Positions 24,401 through 37,245 of a stretch of 64,000 nt of DNA are shown here, piece by piece; the stretch's first letter is position 1; each line of letters starts with the position of its first letter. This DNA is from Musa acuminata AAA Group. Taxonomy: Eukaryota; Streptophyta; Magnoliopsida; Zingiberales; Musaceae. A model generated the notes under the pieces. It was given only the letters and a program-made list of their open reading frames with translations. It was not told where the DNA came from and did not search any database. Made by a program: the position numbers and the translations under genes. The DNA lies in NCBI RefSeq assembly GCF_036884655.1, contig NC_088339.1, positions 20,923,001 to 20,987,000 of the forward strand, written 5' to 3'.

Positions 24401-27400
24401 ACAACACCCGTGTGATAGAGTTTAACGTTCTATTATATATTCTTATTTCTAGCAATAGCTATGATGCATTTCTTCTTTTAAAATTTTGTTACAGTTAAGC
24501 AATATTTATAGAAGACATGTGTCTCACAGTCCAATGGATGATGAATCCCAGTCTCAAGTGAATTTTTTATTATAAACTAGCTGCTTGTTTGATCTTTATA
24601 GATCAAATGATTTACTTAACAAATAAAAAATTTCTAGATAAATTCAAGGAGCTGCATTGTGCAGAAATATTGTACTATTATTTTAAAATTGGATTTATGT
24701 TGTTGTATCCAGGTCTGAAATATATTAAAAAACCATTAGTCATAAAAAATAAAATATTGTCTATAGTAGTGGTCATGTCAAGTAGACAGTCTAATACTGT
24801 GGTGTTTTTCTGCCCCATTCCACTCAGGTTTTTTTTTATTATGATTCATTGCAAAAGAACTTCTATGTGGTGCTTGTGCCTTTTTTGTGAATTGTAAAGA
24901 TAAAAGACATGCTTTATTGACAATCATTTTTTCCGTAGCTAGTAGTAATATACTGTTTATTTTCGTTGCAAAATTTTAACACTATTGAACAGTCCATAGT
25001 TCATACTAATGTTTTCTCTAGTATTTGTGTGTAGGAAAGTCCAAGATTTAATTTGCTTGTGTGATCATCACACAAAGGGGATAAATTGACTCATTCTGTA
25101 ACTTGTTACACATGCAGTTAATGCTCCTGGAAAACAGAGGGATTTTGGAGGACTGGAACAGGGTGATGATCAGTCTGCTCTCTTGAAGCCTGAATTCAAA
25201 CCACTATCACAAATTGTCCAGGATGATTCATTCCGAGAATTTGAATTCAGACAATACCTATTTGCATGCCAATTGAAGGTTTGTCCATTGTATATAGCTT
25301 CTTATATTTTGTATCTTGATCTGAATATGTGCTGTGAATTGAGTTGAAAGGTAATTTTGAAACTATACTGTAATAATCAGTTGAGCATAACCAAGGTCAT
25401 TCTTTACAGCTATGATATTTGTAGCATCATATAACTTTCAATATTGTCAAACTAAAGCTTATTAATTAATTCATATTCAGGCAAAATTTAAGTTGACAAC
25501 CTTTATTTACTGTACCAACTTTCACAAACTGAGGTTTTTTTGGCTTTTGACTCACTGTATCTTGTAGTTTTGCTGCTTTATAGTTGTCATATGATATTCT
25601 GGGTGGATTAGGTGGCATCTTGATTTCTCTAATATGTTCTAATACTCTTTTGTGTGATTGGGAGCAAGGTTCGCTGTACCGTACCATACCGGCGTTTCGA
25701 CCCGAGCTCGGTACGGTATGGTACTGGTATACCGGACGGTACATCAGGGCATACCGAGCGGTACACCCTGGTGTACCGAACAATTTTTTACTTTTTATAC
25801 TGTAGTAGTACTACAGTATAGTACTGTAATACTGTAGCGGTATCGGGGCGGTCCGCATACCGGTAACCTGTCGAACCGGTACATACCGCCCGGTACGGGC
25901 GGTATGCTTCGGTATGGCAGACCTTGATTGGGAGTTATATCGTCACATTATTAAACTGTTTAATATAATTTAGCTGATCTTTTGTCAATATATCATCAAA
26001 ATCAAAAGTTAGCATGATAATTTTTTTGTAGTTCGTAAGTCATCTTTAGAATCCTTTTATATGCCATCCAATGCATTTATGTACTTAATGCATTTTCAAA
26101 GTTATTTTGGCGTATTTGAATTTGAGGCCATTCTTTCTATGTTTTGTTTAGTCTATAACAAGCCATTCCTGTACTTAGTCTGGGGTTTGGCCTCTTTTTT
26201 AATCTTGCAGCTACTATTTAAATTAGGCCGTCCAGTAGAGGTTGTCGCGAGGGGCTATTCATTTATTATCAGCTTCTCAAAGACATTGGCCTTGCATGAA
26301 GTATGTGGTTCAACCCTGTTGTATTATCTGCCTTTATGTGACTTTTGAAGTATTTGTGGAATTTCAGCAATTAATTAAACTTATTCAATATGCCACATCT
26401 TGTGAAAGGTTTACACATAACATCTGTTTGTTTTCTACTCTTTCAGAAATTTCTACCATTTTGTTTGAGGGAGGTGTGGGTGATAACTGCTTGCTTAGCT
26501 ATTATTAGTTCAATTTCATCTATTTATGATGGTGAACTGGCAGCACCCGATATTGAAAAGGAATTCTACCGTTTCCAGGGCGATCTTTATTCACTTTGCC
26601 GAGTTAAGGTAGAGTTTGATTCATATAACTTATTTGCTTAACAAGTGTTTATTTTCTTAAAGTGTGTCACTGCCTTAATTTGCCTATTCCTAGAAATTGA
26701 CATTTAAGGGAAAAAAATTCTTTTGGGCTTCTTTGAGGCAAATGTTGGCTGATGGTTCTCCCGCTCCTTGAAATTGCTATTTTTTTTCCTTTTGAAGAAT
26801 CAGCTTATTCTAACAAGGTTTGCATGGATTTATGCATAAGTTGGCTTGACTCCAGCCTGTACTTCACCCTAAGTTTAATCAAGTGATAGAGAATTAGCTG
26901 TGGCAACATTAAGTTTTTAGGGATGACATATCTTAGGTCCAGTTAGCAGCATGTTAAACTAGCTATTTGCTCAAATTGAAGGTATAAGCAAATACAGTTG
27001 TCTTAATGCCTTTTAATTGCATAATGTTTACATGGTCAATATGTATATTTTTTTTATCTGATAATCTTGCAAGACAAATGTTCACTATATCATCTTAGAT
27101 TAAAAATAAGGGCATCGTTTTCCCTCAAGCATTTCAATTAGAGTTAGCTTTTCTAGAGGTCTGAAGTTGAGCAAATGAATGGATGTTGCATATGTACACT
27201 GAGACCACAGTTCCTGATGAATGGACCTTGCTTGCTCAGCCCTGTATTTTTCAAAGTAAAATTTATGTTCTCTTGATTCCTGATTTATATTATATCCAAA
27301 GTATATGTGTGAACATTGCCATATTCTTCTTCTGTCAGGATATTTTCTGGAATATTACTGTTGCTGCAACTGAAACCATATTATACTAAAACATTGTTGT

Positions 27401-30400
27401 ATGTGTCAGTTTATGAGGCTCGCATATATGATTGGGTATGGAGTTGAAATTGAAAAAAGTTCTGTAAACAGGTACAGTGGTCGACAACACCTGATTTGGT
27501 TTTGGTCTTATTATAATGCATCTATAAGTTTACTTTGATTATATTCTTTCTTTGCCTTATTTAATGCAGCTATAGTTCTAATTTGATTGTACACTTTCTT
27601 TTTAAAATTATTTTTATTCTTCTGCATATCATAATCTTTTTATCTTGAATTTTTTTGAACAGTGCCTCTTTAAGCATGTTGCCTTGGCCCAAGCCAGCTG
27701 TTTGGCCATCTGTCCCAGCAGATGCTTCGGCTGAAGTGCTTGCGAAGGAGAAGGTAAGTTTTTCTTTTCCTTTCGCTTTGTTATCATGTTTCTGAATGGC
27801 ATGACTTGGATTTATGTATTAATGATAAGTTAGTTGTCTTGTTGACCTGAATATTTTCTAAATCTAGTTATTTATCTTGAAAAAGAAATAATATATACAT
27901 TGTTTTGACAAAGCTCACAAAGTTCCTAGAGATATAATATGATATGTTTAAGATAAACAGTATATTGATGCGATCAAGGACAACAGGAGTATTAGGATAG
28001 TAATTTTTTTGTATTATTATATGTTTGCATAAAAAAAATTAAGTCCTTATATTTTTTGTATTTATAATGAACAAACTTACTCAGAATATTTAGGTTAATT
28101 TTATTTTGCTGTATTTTGTTTGCTGATAGCATTTTAGCAACACAAGAGAAGAAGTAAAGGTATACTTGAGATGGATAGACTAGAAGTTTTCCAAAATTAA
28201 AGTTCTAGAAACTTTGGTTCCATTGTTTAGCAGAATGGAAATTTTGATTAAGAATTATCTAACATGATGAATAAAGTGGACAAAAGTATCACAGTATTGT
28301 GTGGTCCTCATTTTCCCCTTAGATTAAAACTAAGACAGTTGTAAGGTTAGTGCTTTATGGATCAGAATATTTGGGTACCAGGAAAAACAATCTATTTTAT
28401 AGATATAAAGACTCTGTTTTGTTCCACCCACATAGAGTAACAAATTCAGATATAAAGACCCTTATTTTGATAGATCACTAGGCCTTGATCTAGTTATATC
28501 ATCTGTGAATTTATATCTATTTGCAATGCTGTACTGTTGTTTAGTGTTAAGCTTTTGTTTATGTGGGCAGATGATTCTTCAAGCAAATCCTAGAATGAAG
28601 CACTTCAATATTCAGAGAAAACCATTGCCACTAGAGCCTTCATCACTTCTACGAGAAGCTAATCGACGAAGGGCTTCCCTTTCTGTTGGAAATGCATCTG
28701 AGTTACTTGATGTCCGTCCAACTGATGGGTAATGATTTTAAAACCAGACCAGGAATATATATAAGTGGCAAAAATGGCTTTGTCACCAACGTTTATCCAT
28801 TTAAAGGAACAAAACTTTGGTTCTTATTCTATTTGCATTTCTTATGTGGGCAGTTCAGGTCTAGATGGATATCAAAGATTCAGTCCACCAAGTAAGATTT
28901 ATGCAAGCCCTATGCCACGAACCTACTCTGGTCCAGTAAATTTTGAGAGCTCTGTATCACTTGATCGCCCTATGAGATTATCAGAAATCCATGTTGCAGC
29001 AGAGCATGCACTCAAGCGGACAATTACCGATCCTGATTTGTTGAAATCATTGTCTTCTTTGGAGGAATTTGAGGTTAGTGTTATTTACATTGTTCACTAA
29101 TGAAAATCACATTCTTCTCAACTGAATATTGTTTTTCTAATCCAAGTTGCATTTTCTTCTCTTACTACATCAAAAGATAAATCCCATCATTTTCTGCTCC
29201 TGATAATATTTAGAATACCCAACCAATCAGTAGCCTTTTTTTCTTTGGAATGCTGCACCTAATGCAGTTCATGCAACGTTTTAAAAAGTGAGTTACTGCA
29301 TGATTTAAATTCGTCTCTTCACCTTGGTTCTTATTATTCTTGTCTACAATTTGGTTCATCTGATTACTAGAGAGATGAATCAAATTCTTATTAATTTATC
29401 CTTCCAAGTTATCTTTGTCAAACATATATGATCTTGGATCTAAGCTCATTTGGGGATTTGGATTTCTTGTTATAGTTTGTCTTGAAGTGTAATTGTTCCC
29501 CATATCTCTATCTCATTAGCTTTTCTATGATAAACTGCATGTACATTTGGTTTAATAACTTGTAGTATAATGTGCTTCGCTTATGTATTTATATTTATTT
29601 TGCTCTCGACAGAAAAAATATATGGAACTAACAAAAGGAGCTGCTGATAATTACCACCATTCATGGTGGAAGAGGCATGGTGTTGTTCTTGATGGAGAGA
29701 TTGCAGCTTTATGCTTTAAGAATGGAAATTATGATTTGGCTGCAAAGTCATATGAGAAGGTTTGTGCTCTCTATGCTGGGGAAGGATGGCAAGACCTCTT
29801 GGCTGAAGTTCTTCCCAACCTTGCAGAATGTCAGAAAATTCTTAATGATGAAGCTGGCTATTTGTCATCTTGTGTTCGGTTGTTATCTCTAGAGAATGGT
29901 TTATTCTTGACTAAGGAACGACAAGCTTTCCAGTCAGAGGTTGTACATCTTGCTCATAGCGAGATGAAACACCCTGTACCCCTTGATGTTTCATCGCTGA
30001 TCACATTTTCTGGCAATCCTGGTCCACCACTTGAGTTATGTGATGGGGACCCTGGTACACTGTCAGTAAGTGTGTGGAATGGCTTTCCTGATGAGATCAC
30101 TTTGGAGTCTCTTAGCTTGACACTGATGGCAACTTTTAATGCAGACGAAGGTGTCAAGGTTTGCTTACTAGAGCTGAGTCAATAATTCTTCTGTGTCATA
30201 GATAATTTGCTGTTAAACTTGATAGCAAAAGATTTAATAATTTCTGGATTGGTTTGTTTAACAATCTATTAGCAATCTGTTGAGAGTTAGTCATGTGCAT
30301 AATTGGACTTTGATTATATGTGTTCTTTTAAGGGAGTAAATGATGAATGTCAGTAGAATTTTGTTTAAAAGACATTAGATTTGTCAATACTATGTATTTT

Positions 30401-33400
30401 GTTGTTTATTTGATGGTGTTTAGGGTTTTGTTGATTTGTTTTTGTATGTGGACAATAAAAATCTCAGATGCGCAACATAATAATCTTTTTGTTATATTTT
30501 TTTATTTTGTAGACAATAAACAGCTCAGATGCCCACATATTAAAACCAGGTCGAAATGTCATCACTCTTGATGTTCCTCCACAAAAGCCAGGATCCTATG
30601 TCCTGGGAGTTCTTACAGGACAGATTGGCAATTTGGGATTTAGATCCCATAGCTTTTCCAAAGGTGGCCCCCTTGATAGTGATGATTTTATGAGTTATGA
30701 GAAACCAACCAGACCTGTACTGAAGGTAAAGTTTTGGTTGCTAAAATTGTTAAATAATTCCATTACCTCCATATATGTCTAGGGTAGATTTTGTTTTCTT
30801 AGATACTTGATAATCTCCATGAATTGTGGTATTATTTGGGACCAGTGTTTTGAGATTTTATGCATAAAAAAAGGTTAAAAGAGGGTCTAATTGGCCTTAG
30901 ATTTTGCAAGTATGTATAGCAGCAGAATATATATCATATTATTCTTCTACTTATGTGACTTCTTTCTTCTTCATCAGGTGCTCAAGCCAAGACCTTTAGT
31001 CGATATTGCTGCTGCAGTATCATCAGCTTTGTTAATGAATGAAATTCAATGGCTTGGATTAATTGTAAAATCAATAAAGTACTCGCTTAAAGGTGCTCTC
31101 TTAAGTATAGATACTGGTCCTGGCTTGATGATTGACGAATCTCATATGATTGAGATTGACGACCATGTAAAGCCAATGGAGGATAAAGTTCATGCAGATG
31201 AATTAGACATTACAAGGGAGAATGCTATTTCTACTGTTGAATTTAAACAATTTGTGCTTGAAAATGGTAAAATAGCACTGCCGGATTGGGCCAGTGATAT
31301 AACTACTGTGTTATGGTTTCCGGTTCGTGCTATTGATGACAGGATGGCTGTAGGAGCATCAGCAGGTTTGATAGTCATTTCTCATAGATATAATGATAAT
31401 ATGGAAACCTGACTAGATTTAATGTTTATGAATAAATTTTATATTCAGATTGTCCTCAGAGACAAAGTGTCGTTGATGGCATGAGAACAATTGCTTTGAA
31501 ACTCGAATTTGGAGCTTTCCGCAATCAAATATTTGAAAGGCAACTTCTATTCTTTTCTTTTCTCATCATTGTATATAAGATGTCAATCTTTCTTTGCTAC
31601 ACTTTGGCATCCTAATACATTATTGATCTTAAATAGGACCATTGCTGTGCATTTCACTGACCCATTCCATGTTACCACACGTGTTTCCGATAAATGCAAT
31701 GATGGCACTTTACTTTTGCAGGTATGACTACTTAAATTTAATTGCATTGTTGCTGAGCTTCTGAATTAATAGTGTCATTATTCTCATCTTTAAGACTGTC
31801 AAAACTCTTATTTTCATGGCTCACCCTCATGTTTGTAATCTACTAGTATTGGTTCACATGGATGGACCAACTGACATGGGCTCTGTGCCAGCTGGAGTTA
31901 CCTTTTCATTCCCTTCTCATGCTTAGTGCAGACATATGTGTACCAGCTGGCACATATAATTCATATTTTCAAGAACATTTTAAAACTTTTATTTGTTGCA
32001 GTTTGACTGTGCCTCTCTCTCTCTAGGTCCTTGTAGTAGTCATCTATTTTCTTAAACTTCCACGATTCTTGAGTCTTTGAATATCTTGGTATTTCCAAAT
32101 TTATAATGGTTATCTCATACGTCCTGGTTACTACCAGTGAGCTTGATTTATTGGCAGTCAATGGCTGTTGCTATATTCACTGGAGAGAGCAATTTGTGGT
32201 ACATGCTTGAGATGGATGGTTCATGTTGAAGCATTAATTTGTTCTCTGGATCTCTAATTTGGTGGTTATTTTGGTTTTGTTTTTTATTGAACAAGCACTA
32301 AAACTACTTTGATGGTTATCATCTGGTAGCTTTCAACATGAATTTCTTGCAAGTCTGGTTTTGTCATCTATTTACATGTGTTCTTGCTGAAAAATTCGAG
32401 TATTTGTTTCAACTAAGTATGTGAAAACTTCTGCCACTACTTACTGAAAAGAAAGATGTCAATTGTTTTACTTTCTGATCAATAGTTCAAGGTGTAATTC
32501 TCACTGCCTAAATTTGCCTAATCTGAATATTTATCTGATCATCTAGGTGATGATACACTCTCAAGTAAAGGCTACTTTGTACCTACATGATGCATGGTTA
32601 GATCTACAACCTGGATTTGTCCATGTTGGAAAGGCAAATGGAAGACCTGTTTCAGGTTTCTTCCCACTTGTCATCTCACCATCTTCTACAGCAGGAATCT
32701 TGTTTAGCGTTTGCATAGAGAGTATGCCTTTTGGAGGTAAAGTGTATTTATTTTCTTGCTTGTAGGTGCTTTTCCTGATTTTTCTACTTTTGTTATTTCC
32801 TTATGTATGCATATAAATTATTTTTATTCTAGTGGTGCCATGCATTCATGTGAGTTGCCTTCTTGTTTCAGTCATGTTGTGCTTGTGCACTGGATGTGTC
32901 ATCTCTATAGCTCAATTTGTTGGGATTAATAAAATCCTTTATGTTCTTCAGAGAGAAATAGTACCTTGTATTATTTTTTATTAATGGTCTAATGCAATTT
33001 TACACATTTAATTTTGCCCTATATGTCTATTTTCCTTTTGAGTGTTCATATCTATTCAAATATATGTGATACAGCTACCAATCTGTTCAAAAAATTTTAA
33101 TTTTTTTTCAATGGGCTGTCATCTTTAAACATATAACACTGAATAATGAGCTTCTTTTTGTGGTGTTAGAAGGGAGAAAATTTTGTGCCATGTTGGATCT
33201 TCATAAATAGCTAATCTTAAGCCTTCATTATGGATCTGTGAATGGCTGATATTTATGTGTAGACATACATGAATTGCAATAATGGATGTAGGCAAAGAGA
33301 GCCAAACTCCATTAGATATTTTTTATGGTGATGCTTCCATGTTCAGAGTTATAGTTTCCCCTGGGGGGCATCTGATGCTTTAATGCAATCTTGAATGTAT

Positions 33401-35768
33401 CATTTAGGCAAAACTCATAGACTTATGATAATATTTCTTGTGGAATTTTAGCAATGGTAAAAACCAGAGATGCTTCCAACTTATAAGCATGCTATGTTAT
33501 TTGCCTTTTAGGTGTGCTTTTTGTGTATATATGTTGGAAAACATGTGCAAGGCTAGGTATTGTTGTATACATCAGGATATTGGCATCATGTACATCAACG
33601 ATGTGTTGCATGATTTGAATTTTAAGTTTACTATAGTAGAAATCCTAATTATTCAGAAATGGCACAGAGAGAAGCAGCATTGTTTTAATGGGGTTTCTTA
33701 ATGGCCTTTAAGAATGCAACAAGAATCTTATTCTAATAGAAAAAAATTTCTCCTTCTACTAATGGATTGCAAAGAAGGATAAGGTATTGATTTTTTTTAT
33801 TTTTGTAATTTTGCTATGAGTGAGAAGTTCACATGTAGCAGTTTAGACTGAACAGGAAGTTTACAGCAGTCAACTTGATACACAAAATATTGTGAAGTCT
33901 GTATGTTAGCTAGTGATGGCAACTATTATCTTCATCCCGTTGTAATATATGCTCTATGTATTTGTAGCTTTCTATTGCCGTTTATTACAAGTGTATCCTC
34001 TCAGAGCTTTTTTCTTGTAGGTTTCAATGATCTATTTACTCATCTTGTTATTTTGCTTAGCAGATCAGACAGAACTGCTGCAAACACAAAGTATCTTGAA
34101 TATTATGTATGGAATCTCTGGTGATAGAACTAATGGAGCACATGCACCTGCACCACTGAAATCTGAAAGCAATGAGAAATTGCATTTTAAGGTTGCAATT
34201 GCTTTACAACGGCCTGTACTTGATCCATGTGTAGCAGTTGGTTTTATTCCATTTTCTTCGGATTGTCTGCGAGTTGGACAACTGGTTAGTATGAAGTGGA
34301 GAGTCGAAAGGTTGAAAGATATGGAAGCCAGCCCATCTTCCTCATGTAATGTAAGTTCTTCAAACCATTTAACGCTTGAACGTTAGGAATTTTCTCCTTG
34401 GTAGTTTCTGATGGATATAAGTCCACATTAGAGGTTCTGAAGGGCCAATAAAGAGGTCTTTGTTTGATCAATGGAATGTCGGACCTTTTAATCGTGAGTA
34501 GCCTTTCCAATTGTTAAAATTATTTGATGAATAACAAGGTTTCTTACTGAGGTCTATACTGCAACATGGATCTTTGAGAAATTGAAGGTTTCAGGTAATG
34601 TAACTACTGAGAGTCTCATAAAATGAGCAAATTTCCAAATTCAGAGGTCCTATAGATGTCTGATAACATGTGAGGGTTTAATTATTTCATAATGAAGTAA
34701 ATAAACCTTGCTCTTGTAAATACGGGAGTCTAGGAAGCCCCACATTAACCCTGCTAGTAGAGAGGTGATTTATGCAACTTGAAAAAACAAAATGATAAAG
34801 ATAGAATACTGATTGGTATCAAGCTATATGGTCCAGCTTTGATTTGTAGTCAAACCAATAAATAGCGGTCAGTATGTATCAATCCAATTGGTACTTGAAA
34901 CCTCCAAGCTAACAATAAATACTTAATAATCTCAGGAGTCTGACCATGGATGGCACTATATGTTTTCTGTCAAGCCAAAATTTTGATATAGTTTCTTACA
35001 TTAGTATTTTGTTAATCATTGTGCTGTAGTTATACACTATATGTGTTTTGTCAAGCCAAAGTTTTGATATAGTTTCTTACATTAGTATTCTGTTAATCAA
35101 TGTGCTGTAGTTACACTTGGAAAAAAATTTCCATTTTGTCTTGGACCAAGTAATTTGTTTCATGTATTTTTGTTGCTTGCTGTGATAGATGTACAACAAT
35201 AGTCCATATTGTGTGTAATACCTGACTACAAGTAGCACAACATTTTAAACAAATGTACCTATGTTAAGCTTACATTGGCATGTCAACTGGGACATGTTCT
35301 GACACCAATTGCATTGTGGGGAATCATTGTGAAGTTTTCATGTTATTATAGAATGTATGTATAGTTTATATATTCACATTGGAAATGCCATTGATGCTAC
35401 AGGATGAGGTGCTTTATGAAGTTGATGCTAACCCAGAAATCTGGATGATCGCTGGGAGGAAGCGAGGACACATATCATTATCCAATGCACGAGGTTCACA
35501 GTCTACTTTCTGTTTTGTTTCATACTAACTTTCCTCCTTGTCAATTTGTTAATCACAGACAGACAATGGGTTAATGTATACAAGGACTGCAGGTTCAAGA
35601 ATTGAAATCACCGTGACATGCATGCCTCTGATATCTGGTCATGTTCGCCCACCTCACCTAGGTTTGCCAGGCCTTGGTGATGAAAACATTAGCTGCAATC
35701 CAGCAGGGCCTCACTTGGTTTGTGTTCTGCCGCCTACCTTAAGTTCTTCATATTGTACACCAGCATGA
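21470..35768 (+). CDS. TRS130: TRAPPII subunit TRS130 (TRAPPC10 homologue)
   Basis: Subunit of the TRAPPII tethering/Rab-GEF complex at the trans-Golgi, needed in plants for cytokinesis and post-Golgi traffic. Exons: 21470–21533, 22607–22836, 22973–23154, 23427–23610, 23745–23835, 25118–25278, 26211–26300, 26447–26608, 27410–27471, 27663–27753, 28571–28728, 28854–29073, 29613–30158, 30513–30725, 30978–31365, 31449–31539, 31637–31721, 32547–32736, 34064–34350, 35403–35493, 35593–35768. The product is 1253 aa, close to Arabidopsis TRS130 (about 1260). The N terminus MANYLAQFQ, the block LRSRFPQEQYLFWFREPYA, the mid block YAGEGWQDLLAEVLPNL and the C terminus GPHLVCVLPP are family hallmarks. Every junction keeps frame. 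Intron 16 is GC–AG, exon 19 has a NAGNAG acceptor, and introns 5 and 6 carry MITEs. No disabling change seen. Confidence 0.95.
24151..24383. mobile_element. hAT-like MITE copy 1 in TRS130 intron 5
   Basis: A GC-rich, TACCG-rich element starts CAAGGTTCGC and ends with a truncated complement, GGTATGGCAGACCA. It is flanked by GTATCTTG (24143–24150) and CTATCTTG (24384–24391), an 8-bp target duplication with one mismatch. It shares its whole length with copy 2 in the next intron. Confidence 0.75.
25665..25926. mobile_element. hAT-like MITE copy 2 in TRS130 intron 6
   Basis: The element starts CAAGGTTCGC and ends GGTATGGCAGACCTTG, giving short imperfect terminal inverted repeats. A perfect 8-bp target duplication ATTGGGAG flanks it (25657–25664 and 25927–25934). 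Eight-base duplications with CAAGG-type ends fit the hAT superfamily. It has no coding capacity. It matches the element at 24151–24383 in the same orientation. Confidence 0.85.
30439..30545. repeat. Partial duplication of the exon 14 acceptor edge (TRS130 intron 13)
   Basis: An intronic stretch (30439–30483) resembles the acceptor and first bases of exon 14 (30504–30545): both read TTTTGTA, then GACAATAAA and CTCAGATGC. In the upstream copy TGTG interrupts the acceptor, so the AG is lost there. Confidence 0.7.
31540..31636 (+). other. TRS130: GC–AG intron (TRS130 intron 16)
   Basis: Exon 16 ends GAAAG and the intron begins GCAACT; it ends AAATAG. This cut rejoins the conserved NQIFER–TIAVHFTDPF in frame. 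The intron is only 97 bp and has no GT donor that preserves the frame at that place. Confidence 0.85.
34955..35115. repeat. 81-bp tandem duplication in TRS130 intron 19
   Basis: Copies at 34955–35035 and 35036–35115 differ at only a few positions and share TTTGATATAGTTTCTTACAT and GTGCTGTAGTTA. Confidence 0.9.
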
Positions 35769-37185
35769 TTGTAGGAGGAAATTCGTGACTTGTATACATA
35801 TAGCTCGTTCATTGCAATTTTCGAGTGGACCTGCAACCAGATGGTTTCTCGCTTTCTACTGCATTTGTAAATTTAGGTTTCAGATATTAAGATTATGTAG
35901 CAACTGTGAGAGTTCCTTTGTGCTGTATCATGATTCCTCTAGATGTAAATTTTCTGCTAAAATTGAGATCACGCATGAATACGAAACCAGCTTAAACATT
36001 TTCCATCACGGTGCTTTTGTTTTTCAAACGATCTGCACTCGTTATCTTCAGTGTCAAGAAGTGGAATATTGAGATGGGATAAAAAACAGGTACTTTGTTT
36101 AGTGTGTGGTATCTGTTGGAAACTAAATTTATCAATTCAGAATTTCGTGTATACTATTTTACTCCTATTCTATCTTATCCTATGACCTTTTTTTGCTGGG
36201 TTGTCATGTTGGTTCTCAAGGCTCGGTAAAACCTTGTTTTCAAGAGTGATTCTTGAGGGCCATATATTTACGGCGAGGCTATTAAAGCCTTGTTTCGAAT
36301 ATTTGGTTATAGATTCTCTATTCGGTTTTTATCTATTTTGCTTTTCCCAATTTTACATTTTCCTTCTTGATTTTGCTGGTGTAGGAAAATATTTGTTCCC
36401 ACCTTTGTGCAGGCAGGTGAACGATCTCGGTTTTATCTTTTTCCGATCAATACCTGCACGAGAGATCATCTGGAATGTCTTAGGACAGCATATCGCGACT
36501 TGGGGTTCTTTTAGACTATTCACTGAAATTTTATTTATTTGATTTTTGATAAGTTTAACTCTGTTTTATCATCCTCCGCTAACAGTATCTTGAAATAATG
36601 GTATTCTTGCCCAGGATTTGGTCTAATGTTGCATGTTTGAGATCAAATAATATAGTAGACGTGTCACTTGGTGGTATTCTCTTCACCTGCAATTTGATCG
36701 AATCTTACATCGAACTAACCATTGATTTTAATGGGCATAGTGTCCGGATAATACAACATATTTTGTCGTCCAGTTATTTATTTATGTATTCATGCGTTAC
36801 AGCTCGCCGGAACGATGACGAAAGCGTAACTCAGAGTCCGCATGCAGTGGCAGCACTACAACCCACAGTCAAAATCTGCCATCTCTCTCCCATCGTGTTC
36901 GTGTGTGATCTGATCAAACTCAGGAGGCTGCCCTCGTTCCGACGATACGAGGAACCGGTCTGCCATCCCCGACTTGGCTGATGCTGCTCGTCATTGACCA
37001 CTCGCCCGTCCTCTTCTTCAACGTGCAGGAAACGAGAATAGACGTGTGGCAAGGATTAGTCGCATCGAGACATGGGTTGTAGTCCGTAGTAACACCGCCC
37101 GCCAACTAATGCAGCAATGATTTGAACATCACTTCACCCCTGCATCTCTTCTCTTATCGTCCCTGCCCGAAGGGCCTCAAGTTTA
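35769..37185. other. TRS130 3' flank and SBT upstream region
   Basis: The first few hundred bases are probably TRS130 3' UTR. After about 36800 the composition turns GC-richer as the protease promoter is approached. Open frames in this stretch (for example 36201–36542) have no recognisable product. Confidence 0.5.
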
Positions 37186-37189
37186 TATC

Positions 37190-37245
37190 GAGAACTCTCC
37201 CCGGTCTTCTTCCCACGTCCCGCTCTCCTCCTCCTCAACTCAAAG
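37190..37245 (+). promoter_or_regulatory. TATA box and leader of the subtilase gene
   Basis: TTTATAT at 37192–37198 lies about 50 bases before the ATG, followed by a CT-rich initiator-like stretch. The spacing implies a very short 5' leader. Confidence 0.5.

Noticed and set aside
24046..24425. Overlapping frames of about 80–108 codons in TRS130 intron 5
   Set aside because: They run through the MITE and intron sequence; no start context, no family, and the same happens in the second MITE copy.
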